From positions 310,001 through 374,000 of the forward strand of contig NZ_JAGGKM010000001.1 in NCBI RefSeq assembly GCF_017873715.1: a DNA stretch of 64,000 bases. Direction: 5' to 3'. Both the position numbers and the translations under genes were made by a program. The notes below the pieces were generated by a model. The model was not told where the DNA came from. It was given only the letters and a program-made list of their open reading frames with translations, and made no database searches. The stretch is from Cytobacillus luteolus (lineage in GTDB: Bacteria > Bacillota > Bacilli > Bacillales > Bacillaceae_L). This document shows, one piece after another, positions 1 through 7,199 of this stretch (its first letter is position 1; every line of letters starts with the position of its first letter).

Positions 1-524
1 CCGTATTCCTTAGCTAAATCTTCAAAGGCTGTTCCAGCTTCTAGCTTTGCTTGAATTTCCTTTGCAGTAGCTTCTTCTGTTACTAAGATGTGACTTGCTC
101 TGATTTCAGGCTTTTTGTTTTTCATTTCCTCATATTTTGCTTGTACTTCTTCTTCCGTTACTTCGATTTCTTGAGAAGCCGCTTTTTCACGTAATAAATC
201 TGTTTTAACCATCGTACGGATGGCTTCTTCACCGTTTTGTTGAACTGCTGCTTCAAATTGAGGACCAAATGATGCTTTAAGTTCTTCCATTTTTGCGTCA
301 ATCTCTTCTTCAGTTACCTCATATTTATCTCCAAGAACTTTTGCGTGTACAAGATCTCTTAAAATCTGTTGACCAACTTGGTCTTTCATTGCATTGTAAA
401 ATTCATCTTTTGTAATATTACCTGCGCTTGTTTCAACTACAACTTCAGATTCTTCAGCATTATTACATGCACTTAAAGCAAGTATACTTGCAGTTGCTGT
501 TAAAGCAATTATCATTTTTTTCAT
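1..524 (-). CDS. prsA: PrsA foldase lipoprotein (C-terminus cut by window edge)
   Basis: Membrane-anchored peptidyl-prolyl isomerase that folds secreted proteins after Sec export. The N-terminus is a lipoprotein signal: MKK, a hydrophobic stretch, then the lipobox LALSAC with Cys20 as lipidation site. The next part is a helical SurA-like region. The last visible residues (KPEIRASHILVTEE) begin the parvulin isomerase domain, which is cut off by the window start, so about half the protein is present. A good ribosome site (GTAGGAGATG) precedes the ATG. It is transcribed leftward and is divergent from the small YjcZ-type genes. Family identity is firm. Confidence 0.93.
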   Translation of the reverse strand, partial: MKKMIIALTATASILALSACNNAEESEVVVETSAGNITKDEFYNAMKDQVGQQILRDLVHAKVLGDKYEVTEEEIDAKMEELKASFGPQFEAAVQQNGEEAIRTMVKTDLLREKAASQEIEVTEEEVQAKYEEMKNKKPEIRASHILVTEEATAKEIQAKLEAGTAFEDLAKEY

Positions 525-743
525 GTTCGACATCTCCTACTTATGTTAATTGTATGTTTGTCCAAAACCACATGAACTACTATATCACATATTTTGGATA
601 TAAAGAAATGTTTTAGGAATGGTTATCTAAAATTAAAGATAAAATTGATTGAAAAATTCTTTAAAAACCAAGACAGGTGCCTATTCGAGTGAAAAAAACT
701 GTGCATATGATAGTAGCGTATACAACAGAAGGAGGTGTTACGT

Positions 744-830
744 ATGGGTCACGCCGGATATAGTGGTGGATTCGCGTTAATTGTTGTATTGTTCATTTTA
801 TTAGTCATCGTTGGTGCTTCTTGGTATTAA
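744..830 (+). CDS. YjcZ-family tiny membrane protein (28 aa)
   Basis: A 28-residue protein, MGHAGYSGG followed by one hydrophobic helix (FALIVVLFILLVIVGASWY). It belongs to the YjcZ/SscA-like family of tiny Gly/Tyr-headed transmembrane proteins found in spore formers. B. subtilis SscA, a small spore-coat assembly protein, lies near prsA, so this may be its counterpart. The start is set by the ribosome site GAAGGAGGTG seven bases upstream. It is paired with a close paralogue 38 bp downstream. Sporulation expression is inferred from the family; I cannot identify a sigma-factor promoter with confidence. Confidence 0.85.
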   Translation: MGHAGYSGGFALIVVLFILLVIVGASWY

Positions 831-868
831 GAAGTTAGTACACTAAACAATTAAAGGAGGAAATAATT

Positions 869-961
869 ATGTCACACACTGGATACTATGGTGGAGGATT
901 TGCGTTAATCGTTGTATTATTCATTCTATTAATCATCATTGGTGCTTCTTGGGCTTACTAA
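869..961 (+). CDS. YjcZ-family tiny membrane protein, second copy (30 aa)
   Basis: A 30-residue paralogue of the preceding gene: MSHTGYYGGG and then the helix FALIVVLFILLIIIGASWAY. Most of the helix is identical to the first copy, so the pair looks like a recent tandem duplication. A strong ribosome site (AAAGGAGG) sits 8 bases before the ATG. The two genes are probably co-transcribed and end at the hairpin at 972-1009. The role is presumed spore-associated from the family; the exact function is unknown. Confidence 0.85.
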   Translation: MSHTGYYGGGFALIVVLFILLIIIGASWAY

Positions 962-971
962 GGATGATGAC

Positions 972-1009
972 AAAAAAGTGGTGAGGCACATTGCCTCACC
1001 ACTTTTTTA
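972..1009 (+). terminator. Rho-independent terminator after the YjcZ pair
   Basis: The stem GTGGTGAGGCA/TGCCTCACCAC is perfect, with a 3-base loop and a following T run. A-runs on the other side let it also serve the leftward gene ending at 1014. Confidence 0.92.
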
Positions 1010-1013
1010 TCTA

Positions 1014-1193
1014 TTAGGTAAATAAAATTTCTACATAAGAAGAAATTAATAAAATCGTAATTAAGATATTAATCGTTCTAAAGACTTTAGGTTGACGGTC
1101 TTCAGGAATTTCTTTTTGAATGCAAAGCATATTGGTCATTTGATTGATATAGAACAAGATAAAAGTGGCAAAAGGAATAAATAAAATAGCCAT
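1014..1193 (-). CDS. Small membrane protein, unrecognised (59 aa)
   Basis: Two predicted membrane helices: residues about 2-20 (MAILFIPFATFILFYINQ) and about 42-58 near the C-terminus (INILITILLISSYVEIL), joined by a short charged loop (QKEIPEDRQPK). A longer frame begins at 1244, but the ATG at 1193 is preceded by AGGGGGATCTCAGG, which sets the start. I do not recognise the family. It lies between the YjcZ pair and the DUF3267-like gene, so it may be a local accessory membrane protein. Confidence 0.65.
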   Translation of the reverse strand: MAILFIPFATFILFYINQMTNMLCIQKEIPEDRQPKVFRTINILITILLISSYVEILFT

Positions 1194-1304
1194 CCTGAGA
1201 TCCCCCCTAAATTCTTTTATGTCTTCTATAACTTTAACAAACATTCATTAAAAAAGATAGACTTATATCGATTCGTATAACTGTAACAAATTGGAATGTA
1301 GACG

Positions 1305-1844
1305 TTAGTTATTAACTAGGATTGAGTATCCATCATCCACTTCTTCAATCTGGCTCGTTTTAGGTGCTTGAAGGACATGACGTAAACAGATAAGATCAGG
1401 AACACATAAACCTAAGTTAATAGCTGCAATAATGCTGAAGTAATGGATGTAACCCGGAAACATAAAGCTACCTATTAACATCAGTGATGTGATTAAAAGA
1501 AAAGGCATGATTAATGCCATAATAATAATTGATTTCGATAAAGTTTGTTTTAATCTGATCGTTAACACAGGCATGAATAGTATATAGCTAGATGCCGTCA
1601 ATTTGAATTTTTTACGTAAAATAAATAGTGGTAATCCATGTAATAACTTATGAACTGGAAAGACAATTAACAATCCAATTAAAAAGAACAAGATTCCGTC
1701 TTCTTTTAAGTGTGCTTTAGGATGCATTAAATTCAATGGAATATAGATTAAAACAAATGTAAAAAACATCGTAATAATTGAAATAAGAACGATGCGATGG
1801 AATCCATAATCTTTAGCTAGATTAATGGTCCTCCAACAAGTCAT
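1305..1844 (-). CDS. DUF3267-type membrane protein (179 aa)
   Basis: A polytopic membrane protein with about four hydrophobic segments (near residues 20-38, 50-65, 103-128 and 132-152). It contains HKLLHGLPL near residue 65. DUF3267 proteins carry an HExxH-like site related to site-2 proteases; here the glutamate is replaced, so proteolytic activity is doubtful. The position between prsA and yhaI matches B. subtilis yhaJ, but I assign it by position only. No strong ribosome site precedes the ATG. The gene is divergent from yhaI. Confidence 0.7.
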   Translation of the reverse strand: MTCWRTINLAKDYGFHRIVLISIITMFFTFVLIYIPLNLMHPKAHLKEDGILFFLIGLLIVFPVHKLLHGLPLFILRKKFKLTASSYILFMPVLTIRLKQTLSKSIIIMALIMPFLLITSLMLIGSFMFPGYIHYFSIIAAINLGLCVPDLICLRHVLQAPKTSQIEEVDDGYSILVNN

Positions 1845-2084
1845 AACGGTTCACCATCCGAACTTTAGTATTCTTCAAACTTACTAAACTACTTTACGAC
1901 GATTTTTCTTAAAATGCAATAGGAATATTTCAGCCCGAAAATTGCAATTTTCGAATAAACTAATTATCTTTATCCTTAAAGAATATGTTAAGATGATTTT
2001 GATTAGTCGTACAAGTTTAGTGTTTTTGTAAAATTACTCTTTTGTGTAAAATATATATAGTAAATGCTGTGAGTCAAAGGGGCT

Positions 2085-2435
2085 ATGAACGAAGTGGAAT
2101 CTCTAGAGGCAAGAATTGAACGGTTAGAGTATTATCAATCCTTATTATTTGATTTTTTAGATACAGAAAAAGCTGCATTTTACAAACTTATTGTTAAAGC
2201 TCAATTAGGCAAGAATGAGGTTAATGACCTACTCAATCTTTGTGAAATTATGGACGAAAAATTCAAACAGCAAAAAGCGGAAGGATTTGTTACATTCACT
2301 CCGCTTCTTACAGAATTTGTAGGAATGTTACATTCTAAACTAGAAGTTAAAGAAGTCATTGATGCTTTGATCAATCATGGAAAGTATTTGACTTTGATGT
2401 ATGAATTTAAGAAATTGTTGAATACCCTAGACTAG
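2085..2435 (+). CDS. yhaI: YhaI family protein, DUF1878 (116 aa)
   Basis: A small soluble all-helical protein rich in Glu and Leu, the size of B. subtilis YhaI and in the same place next to hpr. The opening (MNEVESLEARIERLEYYQ) is a probable coiled-coil helix. Function is unknown in the family. The start follows CAAAGGGGCT. It converges on hpr with only 3 bp between the stop codons. The 240-bp region upstream is shared with the leftward DUF3267-type gene and holds their divergent promoters. Confidence 0.82.
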   Translation: MNEVESLEARIERLEYYQSLLFDFLDTEKAAFYKLIVKAQLGKNEVNDLLNLCEIMDEKFKQQKAEGFVTFTPLLTEFVGMLHSKLEVKEVIDALINHGKYLTLMYEFKKLLNTLD

Positions 2436-2438
2436 TCC

Positions 2439-3035
2439 CTAATTACTAGCAACTTCCTTTGAATGTGTCTCTTCATCTACACGTTTGTATAATTTCCCAT
2501 CAATTTCAATGAACTCATCCTCGAGATTTTTAAAAGATCTCTCAAAGATTTGCATAAAATCATCACCATAAATATTTCGAATAATACACATAACCTCAAG
2601 CATATCCGGGAATTTACCGTACAACTCCTTTAATGGTAATGCACCGCTATAAACAGCATTATTGCTAGGGTTATAATCTTCAGTTAATTTTAAAAGAATG
2701 TCCTCGCCTTTTTCTGTTAACTCGATATACGTGTTTCGTTTGTCATTTTCCTTTTTAGAAAATTGCAGTAACCCTCGTTCTTCTAGCTTCTTCGAGAAAT
2801 TAAATGCAGTAGAAACATGCATTACACCAAATTTAGCAATCTCTGAAATTGATGCACCTTTTAAATGATAGGCAATCCATAGGATATGATGCTCATTGAT
2901 ATTTAAATCATATGGCTTAATCCATTGCTGCCAGTCTTTCTCAATAGATTTCCATAATGCCTTGCTCAACTGAGCCACTCTTTGGCTAAAGATCATAGCA
3001 TCTTTAATTGAATATTGCAATTCTTCTTTTTTCAT
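2439..3035 (-). CDS. hpr: Hpr (ScoC) MarR-type transition-state regulator
   Basis: A winged-helix MarR-family repressor of 198 residues (B. subtilis Hpr is about 203). In B. subtilis it represses extracellular proteases, peptide permeases and sporulation functions until stationary phase. The MarR core spans about residues 25-130. It includes the recognition region [18 protein letters not shown] and the wing with [17 protein letters not shown]. The acidic C-terminal extension is typical of Hpr rather than generic MarR proteins. Neighbours yhaI and yhaH match the B. subtilis order. Confidence 0.93.
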   Translation of the reverse strand: MKKEELQYSIKDAMIFSQRVAQLSKALWKSIEKDWQQWIKPYDLNINEHHILWIAYHLKGASISEIAKFGVMHVSTAFNFSKKLEERGLLQFSKKENDKRNTYIELTEKGEDILLKLTEDYNPSNNAVYSGALPLKELYGKFPDMLEVMCIIRNIYGDDFMQIFERSFKNLEDEFIEIDGKLYKRVDEETHSKEVASN

Positions 3036-3153
3036 CTAGTCACCTACTTTTACAATTCTAAAATACTATTAATACTATTATGCCAATAAAATAAAAATTA
3101 ATAAAGAACTAAATTTACTAAATTTTTAAATAAAAAAAATAATAGGCTTAAAA

Positions 3154-3513
3154 TCATGATTTTCGAACAGATTTTTCCAAATCTGACAAAAGAATCTCGA
3201 TTTCAGAAAGCTCTTTTTGAATACTTTTTTTATTTTCTTTAGTTGATTCAGTCCATTGGTCAAAAGAATGAACAAGATCATTTTTAAATTCCGAAATAGC
3301 TGTGATACTTTGCTTTGAAGAGGAAGTAATGGTATTGCTCAAATCTAGGCCCTCGCTCTTCAGTTTTTGTAGTGTTTCAATAAGGTGTTGGGAATTTGTT
3401 TGTAATTGTTTACGCAGTTCCTTACCAGAGGTAGGTGAGGTAAGAAGTGTCGTAGCACCCCCAATAGCACTTCCTATTATAATTCCGTATAAAAAGTTTA
3501 ATCCTTTGCCCAT
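3154..3513 (-). CDS. yhaH: YtxH-domain protein YhaH
   Basis: A 119-residue YtxH-family protein. The N-terminal membrane segment with small residues (NFLYGIIIGSAIGGATTLLTS) is followed by the family signature PTSGKELRKQL, then an amphipathic helical tail (residues 45-115). YtxH proteins are membrane-anchored, often stress-induced, and of unclear function. A GTG lies three codons upstream, but GGAG is 8 bases before the ATG at 3513, so that start is preferred. The stop is followed by a small AAAATCATGATTTT palindrome and a T run on this strand. Confidence 0.83.
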   Translation of the reverse strand: MGKGLNFLYGIIIGSAIGGATTLLTSPTSGKELRKQLQTNSQHLIETLQKLKSEGLDLSNTITSSSKQSITAISEFKNDLVHSFDQWTESTKENKKSIQKELSEIEILLSDLEKSVRKS

Positions 3514-3663
3514 GTTTATCACTCCATTAAAAAATCCTGTAAAAGTAATAGTAACAAATTTCTACAAGTTGCCTTATATTTCCTCTTTTTTCATACTAAA
3601 ACTTTTAAGTCCTTACATACGATAACTAAACCCAGCATAAAGATGAATAAAGGGGGAGTTGAA

Positions 3664-3861
3664 TTGGCTGGGGTCATATTTATAACATTCGTTATTAGTA
3701 TTTTATGTTTAATTGGTATGACTAATTATTTTATGTTATCTCAAAAAGCAAGAGTCTATCCTCCAAAGAAAGTTCTGCTTAAAAAGGCTGGACTATTAGG
3801 AGTAGCTGGTATCACTTTATTAGTAGTTGGTATACTTTTGTATAGCATGGGTGCAAAATAA
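3664..3861 (+). CDS. Small two-helix membrane protein (65 aa, TTG start)
   Basis: An unrecognised small membrane protein with helices at about residues 3-24 (AGVIFITFVISILCLIGM) and 44-63 (GLLGVAGITLLVVGILL). A basic loop, KARVYPPKKVLLKK, lies between them. An ATG at 3643 opens a longer frame but has no ribosome site. AAAGGGGGAG lies 6 bases before the TTG at 3664, which I take as the start. It is convergent with trpP, and they share the hairpin at 3862-3899. Confidence 0.62.
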   Translation: MAGVIFITFVISILCLIGMTNYFMLSQKARVYPPKKVLLKKAGLLGVAGITLLVVGILLYSMGAK

Positions 3862-3899
3862 AAAACCCGATCTTGTATGAGATCGGGTTTGGTCTTTTA
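3862..3899. terminator. Bidirectional terminator between small membrane gene and trpP
   Basis: The stem AACCCGATCT / AGATCGGGTT has a 6-base loop, with A-rich and T-rich flanks on both sides. It serves the rightward gene ending at 3861 and trpP ending at 3900. Confidence 0.9.
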
Positions 3900-4424
3900 T
3901 TATAGTTGAGAAGCTAGTCTAGTACGCTTAAATATCTGTTGTACTATCGGGTAAATGACAACCATGGCCACTGTGTTGAATGCAGCAGTTGGAAGAACAA
4001 TTCCGGCAAAAAGACTTAGAAAAGTTGCTCCACCAGGCAGTTGGAAAAATACTAGGGCTGAGCCTAAGAATATAAATCCTGAAACTAGTGTGCCAATAGC
4101 AGTTAATGTACCAGCAGATAACAAGGAATGGCTATATTTTTTCATAAGTAATAGCATTCCAAAAAAGACAAAAGCAGTAATTGGTTTGTCAATTAAGTTA
4201 GGAATTTGCCCTGAAGGAAATCCAGTTGTTAAAGCTGAAATAATTCCTGTTAACAGACCCAATAATAAAACATTTTTTCCTGAAGGGAACAGTAATATCC
4301 CTAAAAACATCATCGTTAGCATTAAATCTGGCTTCATTCCAAATAGTAATGGCGGTGTGACTGCATGAAGTACAGCACCCATTCCAACTAACAATGATAA
4401 TAAAACTAGTACTCTTGTATTCAT
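3900..4424 (-). CDS. trpP: Tryptophan transporter TrpP
   Basis: A membrane permease of 174 residues with about five hydrophobic segments, the size and position of B. subtilis TrpP (formerly YhaG). It imports tryptophan. The N-terminal VLLSLLVGMGAVLHAVTPP and MKPDLMLTMMFLGILLFPSGKN are typical of the TrpP/ThiT-like small permease fold. In B. subtilis its translation is repressed by the tryptophan-bound TRAP protein. A matching cluster of GAG/UAG triplets overlaps this gene's ribosome site (see 4425-4491). The next gene upstream on the same strand is serC. Confidence 0.9.
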   Translation of the reverse strand: MNTRVLVLLSLLVGMGAVLHAVTPPLLFGMKPDLMLTMMFLGILLFPSGKNVLLLGLLTGIISALTTGFPSGQIPNLIDKPITAFVFFGMLLLMKKYSHSLLSAGTLTAIGTLVSGFIFLGSALVFFQLPGGATFLSLFAGIVLPTAAFNTVAMVVIYPIVQQIFKRTRLASQL

Positions 4425-4491
4425 TTCTCATCTCTCCTATTCTAACTACGCTCAATATTTTTGAGAATCCTCCAATAGTGCTCTACGCCTA
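4425..4491 (-). promoter_or_regulatory. Candidate TRAP-binding site in the trpP leader
   Basis: Read on the minus strand, the 67 bases before the trpP ATG contain nine GAG or UAG triplets. Six are packed next to the start, spaced by one or two bases: GAG-cg-UAG-u-UAG-aa-UAG-ga-GAG-au-GAG-aa-AUG. Three more lie upstream. The ribosome site (AGGAGAG) is inside the cluster. TRAP binds such triplet arrays and in B. subtilis blocks trpP translation this way. I see the triplets directly; regulation by TRAP is inferred. Confidence 0.72.
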
Positions 4492-4551
4492 TTGCGAAAA
4501 TACTCATTTATTAGTATATCAAAAATTAGTGTAGTTTGACAGTATAAATTA

Positions 4552-5637
4552 TCAGAAATTTGATTTTTTAAATCTACTCATAAAATGGGAGAAGGCCTCA
4601 CACGACTCATAAGAGACAGCATTGTAAATAGAAGCCCTACAGCCACCAATTGAACGATGTCCGTTTAACCCAATAAATCCATTTTCAACTGCTTTGGCTA
4701 AAAATTCTTTTGTTAATTTTTCTGTTGGCAAGGTGAATGTAATATTCATGTTGGAACGACTTTCTTTAGTTGCATGAGGTATGTAGAACCCATCAGACTC
4801 ATCAATTGATCGATAAAGTAGCGATGCTTTTTTATTGTTTCTTTCTTCTATAACTTCAACACCACCATGTTCTTTCACCCATTTAAGAACAAGTGAAAGT
4901 AGATAAATGGCAAAAGTGGGAGGTGTATTGTAAAGACTGTTATTTTTAACATGAGTGTTGTAGTTTAAGGTGGTTGGAATAGAAGCTGGAATGTTTGGCA
5001 GAAGGTCTTTTCTTAGGATAACAACTGTTACACCTGCTGGACCTAAGTTTTTTTGTGCACCTGCATAAATTAGAGAGAAAGAATCAATATTTATTTTCTT
5101 GCTCAAAATGTCACTAGACATATCCGCAATTAATGGAACCTGGCCAGTTTCTGGATAGGAGTGAAACTGTGTCCCATAAATTGTATTGTTCGATGTAATG
5201 TGTAAGTAGGAGCTATTTATAGGTAAATTGAAAGTTGTATCGGTAGGAATCGTTGTATAATTGCTATCTTTTGTTGAAGCGATGATAGATGTCTCACCAA
5301 TTTTACTTGCTTCCTCATATGCTTTTTCTGACCAAGCTCCAGTTAAGACATAGGAAGCGACACTGCCTTCAGTCAATAAGTTTAGCGGTACCATTGAAAA
5401 TTGTAGACTAGCTCCACCTTGTAAAAAAAGGACTTCATACTTATCAGAGATCCCCATTAACTCTTTTAACAAGCTTTTCGCTTGTTCGTGAACCTCTTCA
5501 TACACTTTACTGCGATGGCTAAGTTCCATAATCGACATTCCGGTATGGTTAAAGTTAAGAAGTTGAGCTTGTGCTTCTCTTAGAACTTCCTTAGGTAAGG
5601 CAGAGGGACCAGCATTAAAATTATGAATTGCCTTCAA
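4552..5637 (-). CDS. serC: Phosphoserine aminotransferase SerC
   Basis: A PLP enzyme of 361 residues that converts 3-phosphohydroxypyruvate plus glutamate to phosphoserine in serine synthesis; the family also works in vitamin B6 supply. The family opening FNAGPSALP is intact. PLP-site segments GGASLQF and AGAQKNLGPAG are present, the latter holding the Schiff-base lysine near residue 195. The C-terminal HRSIGGCRASIYNA is the usual substrate-binding tail. The length is normal. It lies between trpP and hit as in B. subtilis. Its upstream region leads into the 52-bp tandem repeats, and I see no clear promoter. Confidence 0.96.
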   Translation of the reverse strand: MKAIHNFNAGPSALPKEVLREAQAQLLNFNHTGMSIMELSHRSKVYEEVHEQAKSLLKELMGISDKYEVLFLQGGASLQFSMVPLNLLTEGSVASYVLTGAWSEKAYEEASKIGETSIIASTKDSNYTTIPTDTTFNLPINSSYLHITSNNTIYGTQFHSYPETGQVPLIADMSSDILSKKINIDSFSLIYAGAQKNLGPAGVTVVILRKDLLPNIPASIPTTLNYNTHVKNNSLYNTPPTFAIYLLSLVLKWVKEHGGVEVIEERNNKKASLLYRSIDESDGFYIPHATKESRSNMNITFTLPTEKLTKEFLAKAVENGFIGLNGHRSIGGCRASIYNAVSYESCEAFSHFMSRFKKSNF

Positions 5638-5763
5638 AAAAAACGCCTCCTAACTAAATTATTTTTTAATGTTAACACGATATTTTGAAAAGTAAAGTGA
5701 ATTTTCAGTAAAGTTGGTTAGTCTGGAGAGTGGAAAGGATGACGATTAGATAATTCTTAGGGT

Positions 5764-6179
5764 GATTCTGACAGGTTGAGTAGTAGCAGAGAGTAACGAG
5801 TCCGAATCCCGAGCAGATTCGGACAGGTTGAGCGGTCGAAGAGAGCAACGAGTCTGAATCCAATGCAGATTTAGACAGGTTGAATAGTAGTTGAGAGAAA
5901 CGAGTCTGAATCCCGAGCAGATTCTGACAGGTTGAGTAGTAGCAGAGAGAAACGAGTCCGAATCCCGAGTAGATTCGGACAGGTTGAGCGGTCGAAGGGA
6001 GAAACGAGTCTGAATCCCGAGCAGATTCGGACAGGTTGAGTGGTCGAAGAGAGCAACGAGTCTGAATCCAGTGCAGATTTAGACAGGTTGAATAGTAGTA
6101 GAGAGCAACGAGTCTGAATCCAGTGCAGATTTAGACAGGTTGAGTAGTAGCAGGTTCAAACGAGTCCGAATCCATTCCG
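5764..6179. repeat. Tandem array of eight 52-bp units
   Basis: Units begin at 5764, 5816, 5868, 5920, 5972, 6024, 6076 and 6128, each exactly 52 bp. Each unit carries GACAGGTTGA and CGAGTC(C/T)GAATC. The end of one unit and the start of the next form a short hairpin, for example GTCCGAATC, a 7-base loop, then GATTCGGAC. Other junctions use GTCTGAATC with GATTTAGAC, so the arms change partly together. 52 is not a multiple of three and no frame is conserved, so this is non-coding. It fills the gap between serC and hit. Confidence 0.95.
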
Positions 6180-6206
6180 ATAAACAAATAAATGGTTACT
6201 TCCCAC

Positions 6207-6237
6207 GAAAAAAGAGGTAATGCAATGATTACCTCTT
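6207..6237 (-). terminator. Terminator of hit
   Basis: On the minus strand AAGAGGTAAT pairs with ATTACCTCTT around a 6-base loop and is followed by a run of T. It overlaps the hit stop codon. Confidence 0.9.
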
Positions 6238-6658
6238 ACTGAATAGCTTGTGAAATTTCTGAAGCGATGTCTTGAAGGTTTTTCGCTGTGTAAAGATTCG
6301 CATGAGATTTCCAAACAGCGCCAAAACCATCGCCTTTTCCATACCTAGGGATGATGTGCATATGGAAGTGGAATACGGTTTGACCAGCATGTTCACCATT
6401 ATTACTTAATAAGTTCAATCCAATTGGGTTGTACTTTGCTTTAATCGCATTTGAAATTTTAGGAACCGCTTCGAACACATGTTGTGCAATTTCTGGAGTT
6501 AACTCGTAAACATTGTCTTTATGTACTTTAGGAATAACAAGTGTATGACCCTTTGACACTTGTCCAATATCTAAAAAAGCATACACATGCTCATTTTCAT
6601 AAACCTTTGCACCTGGAATTTCACCTTTAATGATTTTGCAAAAAATACAATCGCTCAT
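6236..6658 (-). CDS. hit: HIT-family nucleotide-binding hydrolase
   Basis: A histidine-triad protein of 140 residues, probably a purine nucleoside phosphoramidase/hydrolase. The catalytic triad is seen as HFHMHIIPR (H-x-H-x-H) near residue 100. The N-terminal CIFCKIIKGEIP has the CxxC pair typical of the Hint branch. The length is standard. TGAGGTTGATC precedes the ATG. A plausible own promoter (TTGTTG, 16 bases, TAAACT) lies just upstream on the minus strand, after the strong terminator at 6725-6767. It is divergent from ecsA, as in B. subtilis. Confidence 0.95.
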   Translation of the reverse strand: MSDCIFCKIIKGEIPGAKVYENEHVYAFLDIGQVSKGHTLVIPKVHKDNVYELTPEIAQHVFEAVPKISNAIKAKYNPIGLNLLSNNGEHAGQTVFHFHMHIIPRYGKGDGFGAVWKSHANLYTAKNLQDIASEISQAIQ

Positions 6659-6724
6659 ATGATCAACCTCACAATTTTTTTCTATAGTTTACCATATCTA
6701 GCTTAACCAACAAAATTGTGTTCT

Positions 6725-6767
6725 AAAATTAAAAGAGCAGAATGCAACGAATGTGCATCCTGCTCTA
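6725..6767 (-). terminator. Strong minus-strand terminator upstream of hit
   Basis: On the minus strand AGAGCAGGATGCA pairs with TGCATTCTGCTCT (13 bp, one mismatch), followed by TTTTAATTTT. It stops leftward transcription coming from the motif array at 6823-7170 before it reaches hit. It is either the end of an independent RNA or an attenuator in a long hit leader. Confidence 0.85.
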
Positions 6768-6822
6768 ATGAGAGAGGTTATGGGAGAATAGTTCACGCCT
6801 TACAGGTTAGAGTATCTTTCGT

Positions 6823-7170
6823 AAACACCTCATTTTTCAATAAAATGAAATGATATACTAATGAAAGTGGAAGTTCCTTTGTTCAAGATGACCATCCCCT
6901 TGTTAAAGGCATAAGTTTCACAACTTATATTACTTGTAGATGATCTTTAACAAACACCTCATTTACAAAATGACTTATTAATACAGGCTTCTACAATTGT
7001 AAATAGTGGCCCGTAAACACCTCATTTTCGTAAGAGTAGGTTTGATACTTTTCTCTATCTAAAGGAAACTAACCTTATTCAATACTACCATCCCCTTATT
7101 TGGTCGTGTTCGTCAGCATATCGTCTAAAACAAGGAATTGTCTTTCACAGACACCTCATTTCAAATTTTT
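6823..7170. repeat. Array of six evenly spaced SD/anti-SD motifs; possible RNA gene
   Basis: On the plus strand, A-type motifs (AAACACCTCATTT, last copy AGACACCTCATTT) start at 6823, 6952, 7015 and 7149. B-type motifs (ACCATCCCCTT) start at 6891 and 7087. The order is A-B-A-A-B-A with spacings 68, 61, 63, 72 and 62. The second A-B-A lies 192-197 bp from the first, so it looks like an ancient duplication. On the minus strand the motifs read ATGAGGTGT and AAGGGGATGGT, which are good ribosome sites. A terminator exists for each strand (6725-6767 minus, 7165-7199 plus). The sequence between motifs is poorly conserved. No ordinary gene is present. Confidence 0.8.
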
Positions 7171-7199
7171 GATGAAATTCCGTCATCAAATGCTTTTTT
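7165..7199 (+). terminator. Weak plus-strand terminator after the motif array
   Basis: TTTGATGA pairs with TCATCAAA across a 7-base loop, followed by TGC and six T. The stem is AT-rich, so termination is plausible but not certain. Confidence 0.5.

Noticed and set aside
3955-4368. Rightward 137-codon frame opposite trpP
   Set aside because: It lies wholly antisense to a conserved permease, has no ribosome site, and its residue pattern is that of a shadow frame.
4425-4551. T-box riboswitch before trpP
   Set aside because: No T-box sequence or terminator/antiterminator is seen. The triplet cluster explains the leader better.
5871-6056. Leftward frame with repeated peptides inside the 52-bp array
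   Set aside because: 52 is not divisible by three, so the frame cannot stay periodic. There is no ribosome site, and the peptide is a by-product of the repeat.
5764-6179. CRISPR array
   Set aside because: The whole 52-bp unit is repeated, there are no unique spacers, and no cas gene is near.
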